A stretch of DNA of 64,000 nucleotides from Kriegella sp965368185 (GCA_965368185.1 CBDULZ010000014.1:1-64000), one strand, 5' to 3'. Positions 54,608 to 63,835 are shown, counted from the first letter of the stretch. Program-made: numbers and translations. Notes: generated by a model not told the origin, from the letters alone.

Positions 54608-56242
54608 ATGAACAACTATTCAACATATTTCCGAATTGCATTTTTAATACTATTTGTCGGTTGCAAACCAAATACTTCAGACAATACTGTTCAGGTAGAA
54701 GTAGATGTATCAACTATTGGCCAACATATCGAACAGTTGGCTTCCGATGATTTTATGGGTCGAATGCCCTTTACGGAAGGAGAGGTTAAAACCGTAAATT
54801 ATTTAAAGAATCAATTCTCGAAACTTGGACTTTTACCGGGTAACGGCTCAAGTTATTTTCAAGAGGTACCCCTAGTTGAAATTACGGGGAGGCCGTCAGA
54901 AAAAATGAAAATTTCAGGTGGTGCAAACTCTTTTGATTTAAATTATTTTGAAGATTTTGTAGCGCTTACTTCCAAAACAGATTCTGAAGTAAATCTTGAA
55001 GATTCCGAACTTGTGTTTGCGGGCTATGGTATTGTCGCACCAGAATATGGATGGAACGACTATGAAGGTGTCGATTGGAAAGGCAAAACTGCCGTTGTTC
55101 TAGTGAATGACCCAGGGTTTCAATCGGCAGATTCAACCTTGTTCAAAGGCACTGAAATGACTTATTACGGCCGTTGGACCTATAAATATGAAGAAGCGGC
55201 AAGACAAGGTGCGGCCGGTGTAATGATAATTCACGAAACTTTACCCGCATCATATGGCTGGAATGTAGTTCAATCGAGTTGGAGTGGCGCACAACTAAAT
55301 CTTGAAAGTGCCAAGCCCACAACAGAGGTACAAGGATGGATTTCAAATGAAAGTGCCTATAAATTATTCCAAGCATCCTCTATCAAAGTCAAAGATTTTA
55401 ATGAACTAGCAAGAATGAAGGACTTTAAACCCATTTCATTGGGGCTAAAAGCATCCTTAAAGATTACGAATACCATTAAGAGAGATGTTTCAAAAAATGT
55501 CGTTGCCTTATTGCCAGGTACCGAAAGAAAAGATGAATATGTTATTTATTCCGCTCATTGGGATCATCTCGGCATAGGAAGACCTGTTAATAATGATTCC
55601 ATTTATAATGGTGCTGTAGACAATGCATCAGGAACCGCGTGCCTTTTGGCTATTGCCGAAGCTTTTAAAAAATCAGGCCTAACCAAACGCTCCATCGTTT
55701 TTATGGCCGTAACAGCCGAAGAACAAGGGTTATTAGGCTCCGCATATTATGCAGAACATCCTATTTACAATCCTCAAAAAACAGTTGCTAACATCAATAT
55801 GGATGCATTATCAAGTCCTGGTCCGATGAAAGATTTAACTATAACTGGGTACGGACAATCTGAAATGGATGAATATGCAAAGGAGGCGGCCGAAAAACAA
55901 GGCCGCTACATTATACCCGATCCAGAACCGGAAAAAGGCTACTTCTTTAGATCTGATCATTTCAATTTTGCTAAAATCGGAATTCCTGCGCTTTATGCAA
56001 GCGGTTCCTTTGAAGATTTTAAGCATGGACAAGCGTTTATAAAAAGAATGAATGATGATTATCACGATAAAAAATATCATCAACCTTCTGATGAATACGA
56101 CCCGCTCACCACTGAACTCAGTGGCATACAATTCGATGCACAACTCTTATATCAAGTTGGTTTGAAATTGGCCAATGAAGATTATTTTCCAAAATGGTAC
56201 AATGGGAGTGAATTTAAGGCGGCCAGAAATGTAAAACTATAA
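54608..56242 (+). CDS. M28-family metallopeptidase lipoprotein with PA-domain insert
   Basis: A 544-residue lipoprotein (acceptor Cys19 in LFVGC). A protease-associated domain (about residues 130-265, AGYGIVAPEYGWNDYEGVDWKGKTAVVLVNDPG) is inserted before the catalytic M28 domain. Zinc ligands are His317 in SAHWDHLG, Asp338 in GAVDNASG, Glu371-Glu372 in TAEEQGLLGSAYY, and later Asp in MDALSSPG and His in FRSDHFNF. It should remove N-terminal amino acids from peptides in the periplasm or at the outer membrane. It stands alone on the plus strand with a 394-base gap upstream. Confidence 0.93.
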   Translation: MNNYSTYFRIAFLILFVGCKPNTSDNTVQVEVDVSTIGQHIEQLASDDFMGRMPFTEGEVKTVNYLKNQFSKLGLLPGNGSSYFQEVPLVEITGRPSEKMKISGGANSFDLNYFEDFVALTSKTDSEVNLEDSELVFAGYGIVAPEYGWNDYEGVDWKGKTAVVLVNDPGFQSADSTLFKGTEMTYYGRWTYKYEEAARQGAAGVMIIHETLPASYGWNVVQSSWSGAQLNLESAKPTTEVQGWISNESAYKLFQASSIKVKDFNELARMKDFKPISLGLKASLKITNTIKRDVSKNVVALLPGTERKDEYVIYSAHWDHLGIGRPVNNDSIYNGAVDNASGTACLLAIAEAFKKSGLTKRSIVFMAVTAEEQGLLGSAYYAEHPIYNPQKTVANINMDALSSPGPMKDLTITGYGQSEMDEYAKEAAEKQGRYIIPDPEPEKGYFFRSDHFNFAKIGIPALYASGSFEDFKHGQAFIKRMNDDYHDKKYHQPSDEYDPLTTELSGIQFDAQLLYQVGLKLANEDYFPKWYNGSEFKAARNVKL

Positions 56243-56372
56243 TTCAAATTCCCGAACCATCTTTCGGAGAATAACATTTTTAAAAAGTTAAACTATAGTT
56301 GTATTCTCTTAAATATCTGTTAATCAGTTCATAATATTTGGTTCTTACTTATTTTTTACTATCTTGTTCGTT

Positions 56373-56747
56373 ATGGTAAAAGTAGATAAGTCAGAAAATC
56401 AGGCATTTTTAGAGAAGTCAATCAATCATTTGGAAGCTACGGGCTTCGAAAAAATCAAAGCAGATTTGGAAGGATATGAAACCCCTAAATCGTATTTGAG
56501 AAAAGGAAGTGATTCAAAAATAACCCCAGATATCGTTGCCTTGAAAAATGGTAGAAAATACTTCTTTGACATAAGTCTTAAATCGGAAAAACCGCGACTA
56601 TTAAAATCTAAATGGTTATTTTTAGATACGTTAAGCCGAATGAACTCCAATAGATTCCGAATTATTACTACCAAGGGGCACTATAAGTTTACAGATATGA
56701 TGTTGGAAGACATTAACCTTACAAACAAAACCCCTATAAAAATATAG
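56373..56747 (+). CDS. Small uncharacterised protein with nuclease-fold-like core
   Basis: A 124-residue cytoplasmic protein; ATG 56373 is preferred over a TTG at 56364. The pattern helix-strand-strand-helix-strand, with TPDIVALKNGRKYFFDISLKSE (residues 51-72), recalls PD-(D/E)xK endonuclease-like folds: Asp53 in TPD, then Asp66-x-Ser68 where (D/E)xK would be expected, with Lys70 two residues on. Basic residues follow (PRLLKSKW). If it is such a fold, the missing Lys may make it inactive or a migrated-residue variant. Function unknown. It is 38 bases from the convergent GNAT gene. Confidence 0.6.
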   Translation: MVKVDKSENQAFLEKSINHLEATGFEKIKADLEGYETPKSYLRKGSDSKITPDIVALKNGRKYFFDISLKSEKPRLLKSKWLFLDTLSRMNSNRFRIITTKGHYKFTDMMLEDINLTNKTPIKI

Positions 56748-56781
56748 CCTCTCTAATATATTGATAGATTAAATATGTGGA

Positions 56782-57234
56782 TTATTTTTTTAATCTACGT
56801 ATCATGCCTATATGTGGAATGCCATCTTCGAGATAACCATCGCCGATTTGCTCAAAGCCTAGTTCATCATAAAAACGCTCCAGGTACAACTGTGCTGAAA
56901 CGTGAATGGTAGTCTCATTAAAATACTTCTCGACCGCTTTGATAGACTCTTTCATAATAATTTTACCATAACCATACTTTCTTTGGTCCTTTTGTATCAC
57001 TACCCGACCTATACTTGCAACCTTGACGTAGTCATGAGGTCTGAAAATTCTAGTGTAAGCAATTATTTCATTATCCTTAGTACCTATAATGTGTAGCGCT
57101 TTGTCGTCTTTTCCATCCAAGTCTTGATACACACAATTCTGTTCAACTACAAAAACCTCACTCCGTAATTTTAAGATAGCATATAGTTCTTGTACCTTTA
57201 ATTCTTCAAACTTTTTTACAATTATGCTAAACAT
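56782..57234 (-). CDS. ElaA-like GNAT N-acetyltransferase
   Basis: A 150-residue cytoplasmic GNAT protein of the ElaA group. The opening FEELKVQELYAILKLRSEVFVVEQNCVYQDLDGKDD is nearly diagnostic, followed by the acetyl-CoA-binding segment SIGRVVIQKDQRKYGYGKIIM (about residues 74-94), which contains the Q/R-x-x-G-x-G/A pattern. The substrate of ElaA proteins is not established. It is a single gene, separated from rpiB by 292 bases. Confidence 0.93.
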   Translation of the reverse strand: MFSIIVKKFEELKVQELYAILKLRSEVFVVEQNCVYQDLDGKDDKALHIIGTKDNEIIAYTRIFRPHDYVKVASIGRVVIQKDQRKYGYGKIIMKESIKAVEKYFNETTIHVSAQLYLERFYDELGFEQIGDGYLEDGIPHIGMIRRLKK

Positions 57235-57378
57235 TCGTACTTGACAGTTAAGTTTTGTTATTCTATCTCATTTTTATAAAACACTAAAATATGTACGTAT
57301 TTAACATTGTTATAGATGTTACTTTTACGCCATACGCCTAAATTCGTATATAGAACAATATCCTGTTGCTTACCTATA

Positions 57379-57407
57379 AAACAATGGCATCACTAAGACC
57401 ATTGTTT
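57379..57407 (-). terminator. Possible terminator hairpin downstream of rpiB
   Basis: AAACAATGG and CCATTGTTT form a perfect 9-bp stem with an 11-base loop, about 120 bases after the rpiB stop on the minus strand, followed there by TTTTAT. It lies in the 292-base rpiB-elaA gap, which holds nothing else I can support. Confidence 0.4.
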
Positions 57408-57526
57408 ATAATTGTCAGCCATGAAAAACTTTATGAGATTAATAAGAAAAGTATCAGAAACTTTATGAAAACCAGATAAAAAAATAAATAAGTGAGTACT
57501 AGTAGCTTGACTATTAAAGTTGGGCC

Positions 57527-57958
57527 CTAGGTACAAGGTATTTTTTCTATTCTTCTTTCGTGTCGTCCGCCTTCGAAAGTTGTTTCTAAAAAAACTTCTA
57601 CCATTTGCAGTGCCTGCGGCAACGAAATATACCGCGCGGGAAGACTAAGAATGTTTGCATCATTATGTTGGCGGGCAAGTTCTACTATTTCTTTATTCCA
57701 ACAAAGTGCACAGCGCACTTTTTGATGCTTATTGGCTGTCATGGAAGCACCATTTCCACTACCACATACGATGATACCAAAACTTGCTTCACCGTTTTCA
57801 ATGTCGCTGGCTACAGGATGAACAAAATCAGGGTAATCAACACTATCGGTACCATCAGTACCATAATTAAGTACCTCAATACCTTTTGATTTTAATAAGC
57901 CCAATATGGCAAGCTTATATTCTGTGCCGGCATGATCGTTCCCTATGGCTATTTTCAT
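57527..57958 (-). CDS. rpiB: Ribose-5-phosphate isomerase B
   Basis: A 143-residue RpiB of normal length. ATG 57958 gives the exact family N terminus MKIAIGNDHAG with His9; a longer frame adds 12 residues. The active-site Cys is in IVCGSGNGASMTANKH (about residue 65), and the CALCWN and NDANILSLPARYI segments complete the phosphate-binding site. It interconverts ribose 5-phosphate and ribulose 5-phosphate in the pentose phosphate pathway. It is divergent from rnr across a 607-base AT-rich region. Confidence 0.95.
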   Translation of the reverse strand: MKIAIGNDHAGTEYKLAILGLLKSKGIEVLNYGTDGTDSVDYPDFVHPVASDIENGEASFGIIVCGSGNGASMTANKHQKVRCALCWNKEIVELARQHNDANILSLPARYISLPQALQMVEVFLETTFEGGRHERRIEKIPCT

Positions 57959-58565
57959 GGTATTTATAATATGGTTAGCATTGCAAAAATACAATACTTA
58001 CCGTTTAACCACAAAAAGAGTTCGGTTAACAACAATATTTACGAGAGTGGCAAAAAGTTTTGTTAATTAGTAGTTGTTAACACCTATCCAGATCGTTAAT
58101 AAGGTTCCAATAAAAAGTGAATCTAAAATTTTGTTTTTATCCCATAATATTGCTCTACAAAAAACTTCTTTCAAAACGTAATTAACTTCCTAAAAAGTTA
58201 CTTTCACATATCACCTATAAAGATTCAGTAGTTAACATTAAATTAACCCTAACTTATCACAAAAAACATGTTGACTTCAATTATTAACCTGTATTGATAA
58301 TTTTTTTAAACTATTGATTTGCAATGGTAATAGCCTTTTATAAATTGTCAACAACTTTTATTTTCTATTCAAACCAAGCTTTCCTCCTTTTTTTTATACC
58401 AACTATTAACAATCTATAATAACCATCATTTTTATTTAAATTTTTAAAAATTAAATATAGTATATATAGTAATTGTTAATAACCATTGCTATTTGCATAA
58501 CATAAACTTGAACGAAGTGGGCAATGGATTATAATTCGTAATTTCCCACAAAATAAATTTTTTTA
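57959..58565. other. 607-base AT-rich gap between divergent rpiB and rnr: candidate replication origin
   Basis: No gene is credible here. The DNA is strongly AT-rich and carries repeated words of the form TTATTAACN, which resembles the DnaA box TTATNCACA. Examples: TTATTAACC at 58281-58289, TGTTAATAA at 58474-58482 (reverse TTATTAACA), CGTTAATAAGG at 58094-58104, CTATTAACA at 58403-58411, TGTTAACA at 58075-58082, and TTATCACAA at 58254-58262. A T/A-only run at about 58430-58470 could be an unwinding element. Strand composition appears to change near this place. The gap may also simply hold promoters of the two flanking genes. Confidence 0.45.
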
Positions 58566-60755
58566 ATGTCGAAGAGAAATAAGAAATCAAAAAACCATAG
58601 AAGAAATGAAATTACCAAAGGTATTTTTACCGTTCTAGAACAGGAACCGAACAAAAGTTTTAATTATAAACAAATAGCTGCTAAAATAGGGGTCACCGAT
58701 GCACATGAACGCAATCAGTTGATTCAACGTTTGACACAATTAAAAGAGAAAAAACGCATTTTAGAAGAGGGCAGGGGAAATTTCAAAGTAGCCGGATCAA
58801 CAAAAACCTATCATACCGGTACGGTTGATGTTACAGGCCGTGGCAATGCGTATGTCATAATCGAAGGTATAGATGATGATGTATTCGTACCTTTTAATAA
58901 GTTGAAAAAAGCTTTTCATAAAGATACGGTAGAAGTATATATCTATCCTAGAAGAAAAGGGAAAAAGCTTGAGGGAGAAATTACAAAGGTACTAGAGCGA
59001 AAAAAGAATTCTTTTGTTGGCATTGTAGATATGCAAAAGACATTTGCTTTTGTTAGACCTACAGATTTTAGAATGTATACCGATGTTTTTGTTTCTAAGG
59101 ATAATATTGGAAAAGCCAAGGATGGCGAAAAAGTTATTGTTGAAATCACCGAATGGCCCGATAATGCCGATTCGCCGTTCGGAAAAATAACAGAAGTACT
59201 TGGAATGCCCGGTGAGCACGATACCGAAATTCATTCCATTCTGGCCGAGTATGGACTTCCTTACGAATTTCCAACGGAAATAGAACGTTTTGCAAATCAA
59301 TTAGATACTACAATTAAACCTGAGGAAATTGCAAAACGTAGGGATATGCGGAATACACTGACCTTTACCATCGATCCCAAAGATGCAAAGGATTTTGATG
59401 ATGCACTTTCTTTTAAAATTTTGGAAAACGGTAATTATGAAATAGGAATTCATATTGCCGATGTGTCCCATTATTTACAAACCGATACCATTCTTGATGA
59501 CGAGGCTTATGATCGGGCGACTTCGGTATATTTGGTGGATCGCGTGGTGCCTATGTTGCCTGAGGTGTTATCGAACAATGCTTGCTCTCTGAGGCCAAAT
59601 GAGGAGAAATATACCTTTTCCGCTATTTTTGAATTAGATTCAAAAGCAAATATAAAAAATCAATGGTTCGGTAGAACTGTCATCGATTCCAATGAGCGTT
59701 TTGCCTACGAAGAAGCGCAATACATTATAGAAAACAAAAATGGGAACATTCCTTTGGAAATTTCCATTCGAGATAAAGCCTATACTGTTTCGAAAGAGGT
59801 AGTCGAAGCGACTTTAACAATGGATAGATTGGCAAAAATTATGCGGGAAAGCCGTATGGATAAAGGGGCTATATCTTTTGACAAGGTCGAAGTGCGGTTT
59901 AATCTGAATGAAAAAAATGAACCCGTAAGCGTTTATTTCAAAGAAGCCAAGGATGCCAATAAGTTGATTGAGGAATTTATGCTTTTGGCAAACCGAAAAG
60001 TAGCAGAGTTCATTGGAAAGCAGAAACCGGAAAAAACATTTGTATATCGTATTCATGACAATCCTGATGAAGATAAATTGATTGCGCTTAACGGCATAAT
60101 TTCGCGTTTCGGGCACAAACTAGACTTTAAGGATAAAAAGTCTATTAGTGCTTCTTTAAATAAGCTTCTCGAGGATGTAAAGGGTAAAAAAGAACAGAAT
60201 TTAGTAGACACTTTGGCTATTCGAAGTATGAGTAAGGCGATTTATACAACTGACAATATTGGTCATTACGGTCTGGCTTTCGATTATTATACCCATTTCA
60301 CCTCTCCCATAAGGCGTTATCCAGATGTTATGGTACATCGTTTGCTCCAATATTATTTAGATGGTGGAAAATCAACAAAATCGGAAGTTTATGAAGAAAA
60401 GTGCAAACATTCTACCGATATGGAAATCCTAGCTGCGAATGCCGAACGAGATTCGGTAAAATATATGCAGATAAAGTTTATGCAAGACCACCAGGATAGG
60501 GAGTTTATTGGGGTTATCAGTGGTGTTACCGAATGGGGTATTTATGTTGAAATCATTGAGAATAAATGTGAAGGAATGGTACGTATTCGAGATATAAAGG
60601 GTGATTATTATATCTTTGATGAAAAACAATACGCATTATTGGGCGAGCGTACCAAGCAAAGCTTCCAATTGGGTGATGAAGTTATAGTGATGGTAAAGAA
60701 CACCGATTTGGTAAAACGTCATTTAGATTTCTCACTAATCGGAAAGCATAAATAA
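58566..60755 (+). CDS. rnr: Ribonuclease R
   Basis: A 729-residue processive 3'-5' exoribonuclease. An N-terminal winged-helix domain (about 10-75) and cold-shock domains (about 75-225) precede the RNB domain (about 255-590); its metal-ligand Asp cluster is in DPKDAKDFDDALSF (Asp270, 273, 276, 278, 279). The S1 domain is at about 640-725 (FIGVISGVTEWGIYVEIIENKCEGMVRI). The Lys-rich N terminus KRNKKSKNHRRNE suggests RNA binding. RNase R degrades structured RNA and takes part in rRNA quality control. It is followed at 57 bases by the DUF2807 gene. Confidence 0.96.
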   Translation: MSKRNKKSKNHRRNEITKGIFTVLEQEPNKSFNYKQIAAKIGVTDAHERNQLIQRLTQLKEKKRILEEGRGNFKVAGSTKTYHTGTVDVTGRGNAYVIIEGIDDDVFVPFNKLKKAFHKDTVEVYIYPRRKGKKLEGEITKVLERKKNSFVGIVDMQKTFAFVRPTDFRMYTDVFVSKDNIGKAKDGEKVIVEITEWPDNADSPFGKITEVLGMPGEHDTEIHSILAEYGLPYEFPTEIERFANQLDTTIKPEEIAKRRDMRNTLTFTIDPKDAKDFDDALSFKILENGNYEIGIHIADVSHYLQTDTILDDEAYDRATSVYLVDRVVPMLPEVLSNNACSLRPNEEKYTFSAIFELDSKANIKNQWFGRTVIDSNERFAYEEAQYIIENKNGNIPLEISIRDKAYTVSKEVVEATLTMDRLAKIMRESRMDKGAISFDKVEVRFNLNEKNEPVSVYFKEAKDANKLIEEFMLLANRKVAEFIGKQKPEKTFVYRIHDNPDEDKLIALNGIISRFGHKLDFKDKKSISASLNKLLEDVKGKKEQNLVDTLAIRSMSKAIYTTDNIGHYGLAFDYYTHFTSPIRRYPDVMVHRLLQYYLDGGKSTKSEVYEEKCKHSTDMEILAANAERDSVKYMQIKFMQDHQDREFIGVISGVTEWGIYVEIIENKCEGMVRIRDIKGDYYIFDEKQYALLGERTKQSFQLGDEVIVMVKNTDLVKRHLDFSLIGKHK

Positions 60756-60812
60756 AGCAATTTTTTGGAATGAATGTTGTTCTGTAAGTAAGAAACCTTC
60801 TTAGAAATTGAT

Positions 60813-61496
60813 ATGAAGCAAAAGATTCTATTTTTCATAGTATTGCTTATTGGGCTTCAATCCAGTAGTGGACAAGATGAAAAGGTAACCCAAGAACTTG
60901 ATAGTTTTACAGAAATAAAGGCCTTTGACGGACTTTCTGTAAACCTGATCAAATCCGATGTGAATCGAGCGGTAATTACAGGCGCAAATACTTCGAAAGT
61001 TGCAATTGTCAATAATGATGGAGTATTAAAACTTCGAATGCAAATCGGTAAGATTTTTAGCGGTTATAGAACCTTTGTAGATTTGTATTACACCGAAAAG
61101 ATTGTAATCATTGATGTAAACGAAGACGCGCGAATATCTTCTGAGGACGTAATAACGCAAGATATTCTTGAATTAAAAGCGCAAGAAGGAGGTGAGCTTT
61201 CTGTTAAGGCAGCGGTTGAGCAAATATTGATTAAAGCCGTAACAGGGGGCGTTGTCATGGCAAGTGGATCTTCAGACCTACAAGATGTTGCCATTAATAC
61301 TGGGGGAATATATGAAGGTAAAAATCTTAAGACAAAATTTTCTACCATTAACGTGAATGCCGGATCTAAAGCCGAAATAAACGCGACCAATTATGTAAAC
61401 GCTTCCGTAAAAGCAGGTGGTGAAGTGATTGTCTACGGCAATCCGGCCAAAATGGAAGAAAAAACGGTATTTGGCGGAAGAATTACGAAAATGTGA
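60813..61496 (+). CDS. Head-GIN domain (DUF2807) exported protein
   Basis: A 227-residue protein with a signal peptide (cleaved near SSGQ, residue 21). The remainder is a single DUF2807 beta-solenoid: an FTEIKAFDGLSVNLIKSDVNRAVITG opening, a VIIDVNEDARISSEDVITQDILELKAQEGGEL turn set, and evenly spaced strands with Gly and Asn at the corners up to KAGGEVIVYGNPAK. The family is abundant in Bacteroidota envelopes and lacks an assigned biochemical role. It is 57 bases downstream of rnr and may share its transcript; the LysE gene is 62 bases further. Confidence 0.9.
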   Translation: MKQKILFFIVLLIGLQSSSGQDEKVTQELDSFTEIKAFDGLSVNLIKSDVNRAVITGANTSKVAIVNNDGVLKLRMQIGKIFSGYRTFVDLYYTEKIVIIDVNEDARISSEDVITQDILELKAQEGGELSVKAAVEQILIKAVTGGVVMASGSSDLQDVAINTGGIYEGKNLKTKFSTINVNAGSKAEINATNYVNASVKAGGEVIVYGNPAKMEEKTVFGGRITKM

Positions 61497-61558
61497 GAAT
61501 AAGGCACAACCTTACCTTAATCTTATCGGTTCGATAATTTAGAAATCAATAATATAAT

Positions 61559-62242
61559 ATGTGGAATGATGTTCAGGCAGCGATACCATTAGGCTTTTTT
61601 TTAAGCTTTATGATCGGGCCTGTTTTTTTTGTGCTTTTGGAAACAAGTGCGATAAAAGGTTTTAGAGCTGCTATTGTTTTTGATTTAGGTGTTGTATTGG
61701 CAGATATTCTTTTTATAATATTGGCGTATTTTAGTAGTTTCCAGCTTCTTGAGAATTTGAGCAATCAACCTGGTCTATATGTCTTTGGAGGCTTTATTCT
61801 CTTAATTTACGGAGTGATAACCTTCGTTAAAAAAGCGGCAAAAAAAATTCCAAAAAAGGAAAATTCGAGTGTAACTACCAAAAAAGGCTATTTTGGTTTG
61901 TTGGCAAAAGGGTTTTTGCTCAACTTCATTAACATAGGGGTTTTGGTTTTTTGGCTGGGGGTTATCATTGTTGTCGGACCCAGTTTGAATAATGATTCCA
62001 ATCGTATTACTATTTTCTTTGCAACGATGATAGGGGCCTATATTGTAACCGATATTTTTAAAATACTATTGGCAAAACGACTGAAAAAAAAGCTGACAAA
62101 AGAAAGAATACGGCTGATCAAGAAAAGCTTAGGCGTAATTTTGGTAATCTGCGGCATAGTTTTAATTGTTAAGGGATTCTTGCCTAAAGACCAATTCAAT
62201 ATAGAAGAAGGCATCCAACGCATTGAACATATAGGTGAATAA
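61559..62242 (+). CDS. LysE-family amino-acid exporter-like membrane protein
   Basis: A 227-residue inner-membrane protein with six hydrophobic helices. The ALPLGFFLSFMIGPVFFVLLETS-like opening (here AIPLGFFLSFMIGPVFF, residues 8-24) is the LysE/RhtB signature, and GFLLNFINIGVLVFWLGVI at about 119-137 marks the fourth helix. A basic loop KKAAKKIPKKEN separates the halves. Substrate could be an amino acid or other small metabolite. A perfect hairpin terminator follows immediately. Confidence 0.9.
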   Translation: MWNDVQAAIPLGFFLSFMIGPVFFVLLETSAIKGFRAAIVFDLGVVLADILFIILAYFSSFQLLENLSNQPGLYVFGGFILLIYGVITFVKKAAKKIPKKENSSVTTKKGYFGLLAKGFLLNFINIGVLVFWLGVIIVVGPSLNNDSNRITIFFATMIGAYIVTDIFKILLAKRLKKKLTKERIRLIKKSLGVILVICGIVLIVKGFLPKDQFNIEEGIQRIEHIGE

Positions 62243-62272
62243 AAAATCCCCTCCTTTTAAGGAGGGGATTTT
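62243..62272. terminator. Bidirectional hairpin terminator between lysE-like gene and tRNA-Cys
   Basis: AAAATCCCCTCCTT at 62243-62256 pairs perfectly with AAGGAGGGGATTTT at 62259-62272 around a two-base TT loop. On the minus strand the stem is followed by TTTTTT, and on the plus strand by TTTT within the stem. It can terminate the plus-strand LysE transcript and the minus-strand tRNA-Cys transcript. Confidence 0.88.
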
Positions 62273-62284
62273 AAAAAAAAAGAG

Positions 62285-62355
62285 AGGCATCGAGCGGATT
62301 CGAACCGCTGTACAAGCTTTTGCAGAGCTGCGCCTAGCCACTCGGCCACGATGCC
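62285..62355 (-). tRNA. tRNA-Cys (GCA)
   Basis: The reverse complement gives acceptor stem GGCATCG/CGATGCC, D arm GCCGAGTGGCTAGGC, anticodon loop CTGCAAA with anticodon GCA, and T arm GCGGTTCGAATCCGC. The anticodon stem CAGCT/AGCTT has one outer mismatch (C27 with U43). The discriminator is U73, which is the cysteine identity base. CCA appears not to be encoded (the next bases are CTC-like), so it is added later. Confidence 0.94.
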
Positions 62356-62419
62356 ATTTCAAGCTGCAAATGTAAGACGTTATTCTTAGCTATCAAAAAG
62401 ATATGCGCAGTTTGGTTTT

Positions 62420-62791
62420 TTAATCTAATTCTTTTGTGTTTAAAATAACGGATACCATTTCAACATCACCATTAATCGGGGGATTTAGCTTTGATACCGA
62501 AACTTCGGCTTCTGTTATATTTGTAAGTTCAGATAACATCCGTTTCAGTATTCTACGGGCCACATGTTCCAAAAGTTTAGATGGTATTTGCATTTCTTCC
62601 TTAACAATTCTATTGATATGTACGTAATCTACTGTATCGACAAGGTTATCTGAAATAGAAGCTTTTGAAAGATTTGATTTGATTTCGACATCTACGGTAT
62701 ACTCGCTACCAATGGCAGTTTCTTCCTTAAGGCATCCATGATGTGCGAATGTCCGAATATTTTTGATTTTTATTTTCCCCACGGCTTCCAC
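62420..62791 (-). CDS. folB: Dihydroneopterin aldolase
   Basis: A 123-residue FolB of normal length, making 6-hydroxymethyl-dihydropterin in folate synthesis. It opens with GKIKIKNIRTFAHHGCLKEE, where the conserved His-Gly and Glu residues of the active site are found, and contains DTVDYVHINRIVKEEMQIPSKLLEHVARRI, typical of the family; the SVSKLNPPINGDVEMVSVIL end carries the conserved Lys-x-x-Pro. Other folate genes are not adjacent. It is 87 bases upstream of the PorP/SprF gene end. Confidence 0.94.
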   Translation of the reverse strand: MEAVGKIKIKNIRTFAHHGCLKEETAIGSEYTVDVEIKSNLSKASISDNLVDTVDYVHINRIVKEEMQIPSKLLEHVARRILKRMLSELTNITEAEVSVSKLNPPINGDVEMVSVILNTKELD

Positions 62792-62878
62792 AAGTTTTTT
62801 ACAAAACTATGGGATGTTCTATAAAAACAGCCATAAATGGTCATTGAAATTATTAGATAATGAAAGTTATCAACGGTT

Positions 62879-63835
62879 CTAATACGTACAACGACAATTG
62901 CTAATACCTTGAAAGAGGTCTACCCCAATGGTAATGACGTGGGTTCCTGTGCTGTATCCCAAAATTTCATTGAGTATTATTTGATACGAATATCCAAAAT
63001 AGAAGTTGCTTTTCTTCAACCCTACAAATGGAGCTATATAAAGGGGTTTACCAATTTGATCATTTAAAAAACGATAGTTAAGTCCGGCATAATAATAATC
63101 TTCAAAATCATACCATCTAAATTTCAGGTTTAAATCAGTCTCTGAGCGACCATCGCTTTCAAAAAGTTTAAAAAGTATGGAAGGTTCGATTTCTAATCGG
63201 CTGTTCTTGTTTTTGGTATAGCGATATCCTGTATAGGCATAATAATTTCGTAATTCATTGGGTTCATCAATATTAAAGGTCAAGTTTCTTGGATCCTTAT
63301 TGATTAGGTTAGAGGCGTTCAGGCTAAAATAAAATTTATCGAGGCGATACAATGCCCCGACATCAAAGTTATGGTTAGCAGTCTGACGGTTATTCACAAC
63401 ACCGTTATCCGGGAAATCCAAAAGATTGAACTGTTCTGTATCTATTCTAAACTGATTAAAGTTATACGACAGCCCGAACGAAAGAAATTCGTCATCATAT
63501 CTGTCGAGGGTCAAGTGATGGGCAAAGGAAACTCTTGCCCCCTGTTGTCTGGTATACCCGTTTTTGTCATTGTATAGAAATATTCCGACTCCTGATTTTT
63601 CACCCAACCGCATATCCGCTGCCAACGATTGTGTTCTTGGGGCATCTTTGATACCGACCCATTGTGCCAGACCGTTCAACCGTATTTTTATATGATCTCC
63701 AATACCCGCATAGGTAGGGGACAAAACAAAGGGGTTATCCGCCAGGTATTGTGATAACTGGGGAGAATTAAGCTCTTGACCTTTGGAGGTCAAGACTGCA
63801 AAAAGCAGCAGCAAGGCCAATATTGTTTTACGCAT
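62879..63835 (-). CDS. PorP/SprF-family outer-membrane beta-barrel protein (type IX secretion)
   Basis: A 318-residue protein. ATG 63835 gives a proper signal peptide (RKTILALLLLFAVLTSKGQ, cleaved near residue 20); a longer frame adds 21 residues. The QYLADNPFVLSPTYAGIGDHIKIRLNGLAQW opening is the PorP/SprF signature, followed by a beta-barrel with alternating aromatic strands to the C terminus. SprF-type proteins are needed for secretion or surface attachment of the giant adhesin encoded next door, in cells with type IX secretion and gliding. The gene starts 19 bases after the stop of an upstream large gene cut by the window end. Confidence 0.93.
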   Translation of the reverse strand: MRKTILALLLLFAVLTSKGQELNSPQLSQYLADNPFVLSPTYAGIGDHIKIRLNGLAQWVGIKDAPRTQSLAADMRLGEKSGVGIFLYNDKNGYTRQQGARVSFAHHLTLDRYDDEFLSFGLSYNFNQFRIDTEQFNLLDFPDNGVVNNRQTANHNFDVGALYRLDKFYFSLNASNLINKDPRNLTFNIDEPNELRNYYAYTGYRYTKNKNSRLEIEPSILFKLFESDGRSETDLNLKFRWYDFEDYYYAGLNYRFLNDQIGKPLYIAPFVGLKKSNFYFGYSYQIILNEILGYSTGTHVITIGVDLFQGISNCRCTY

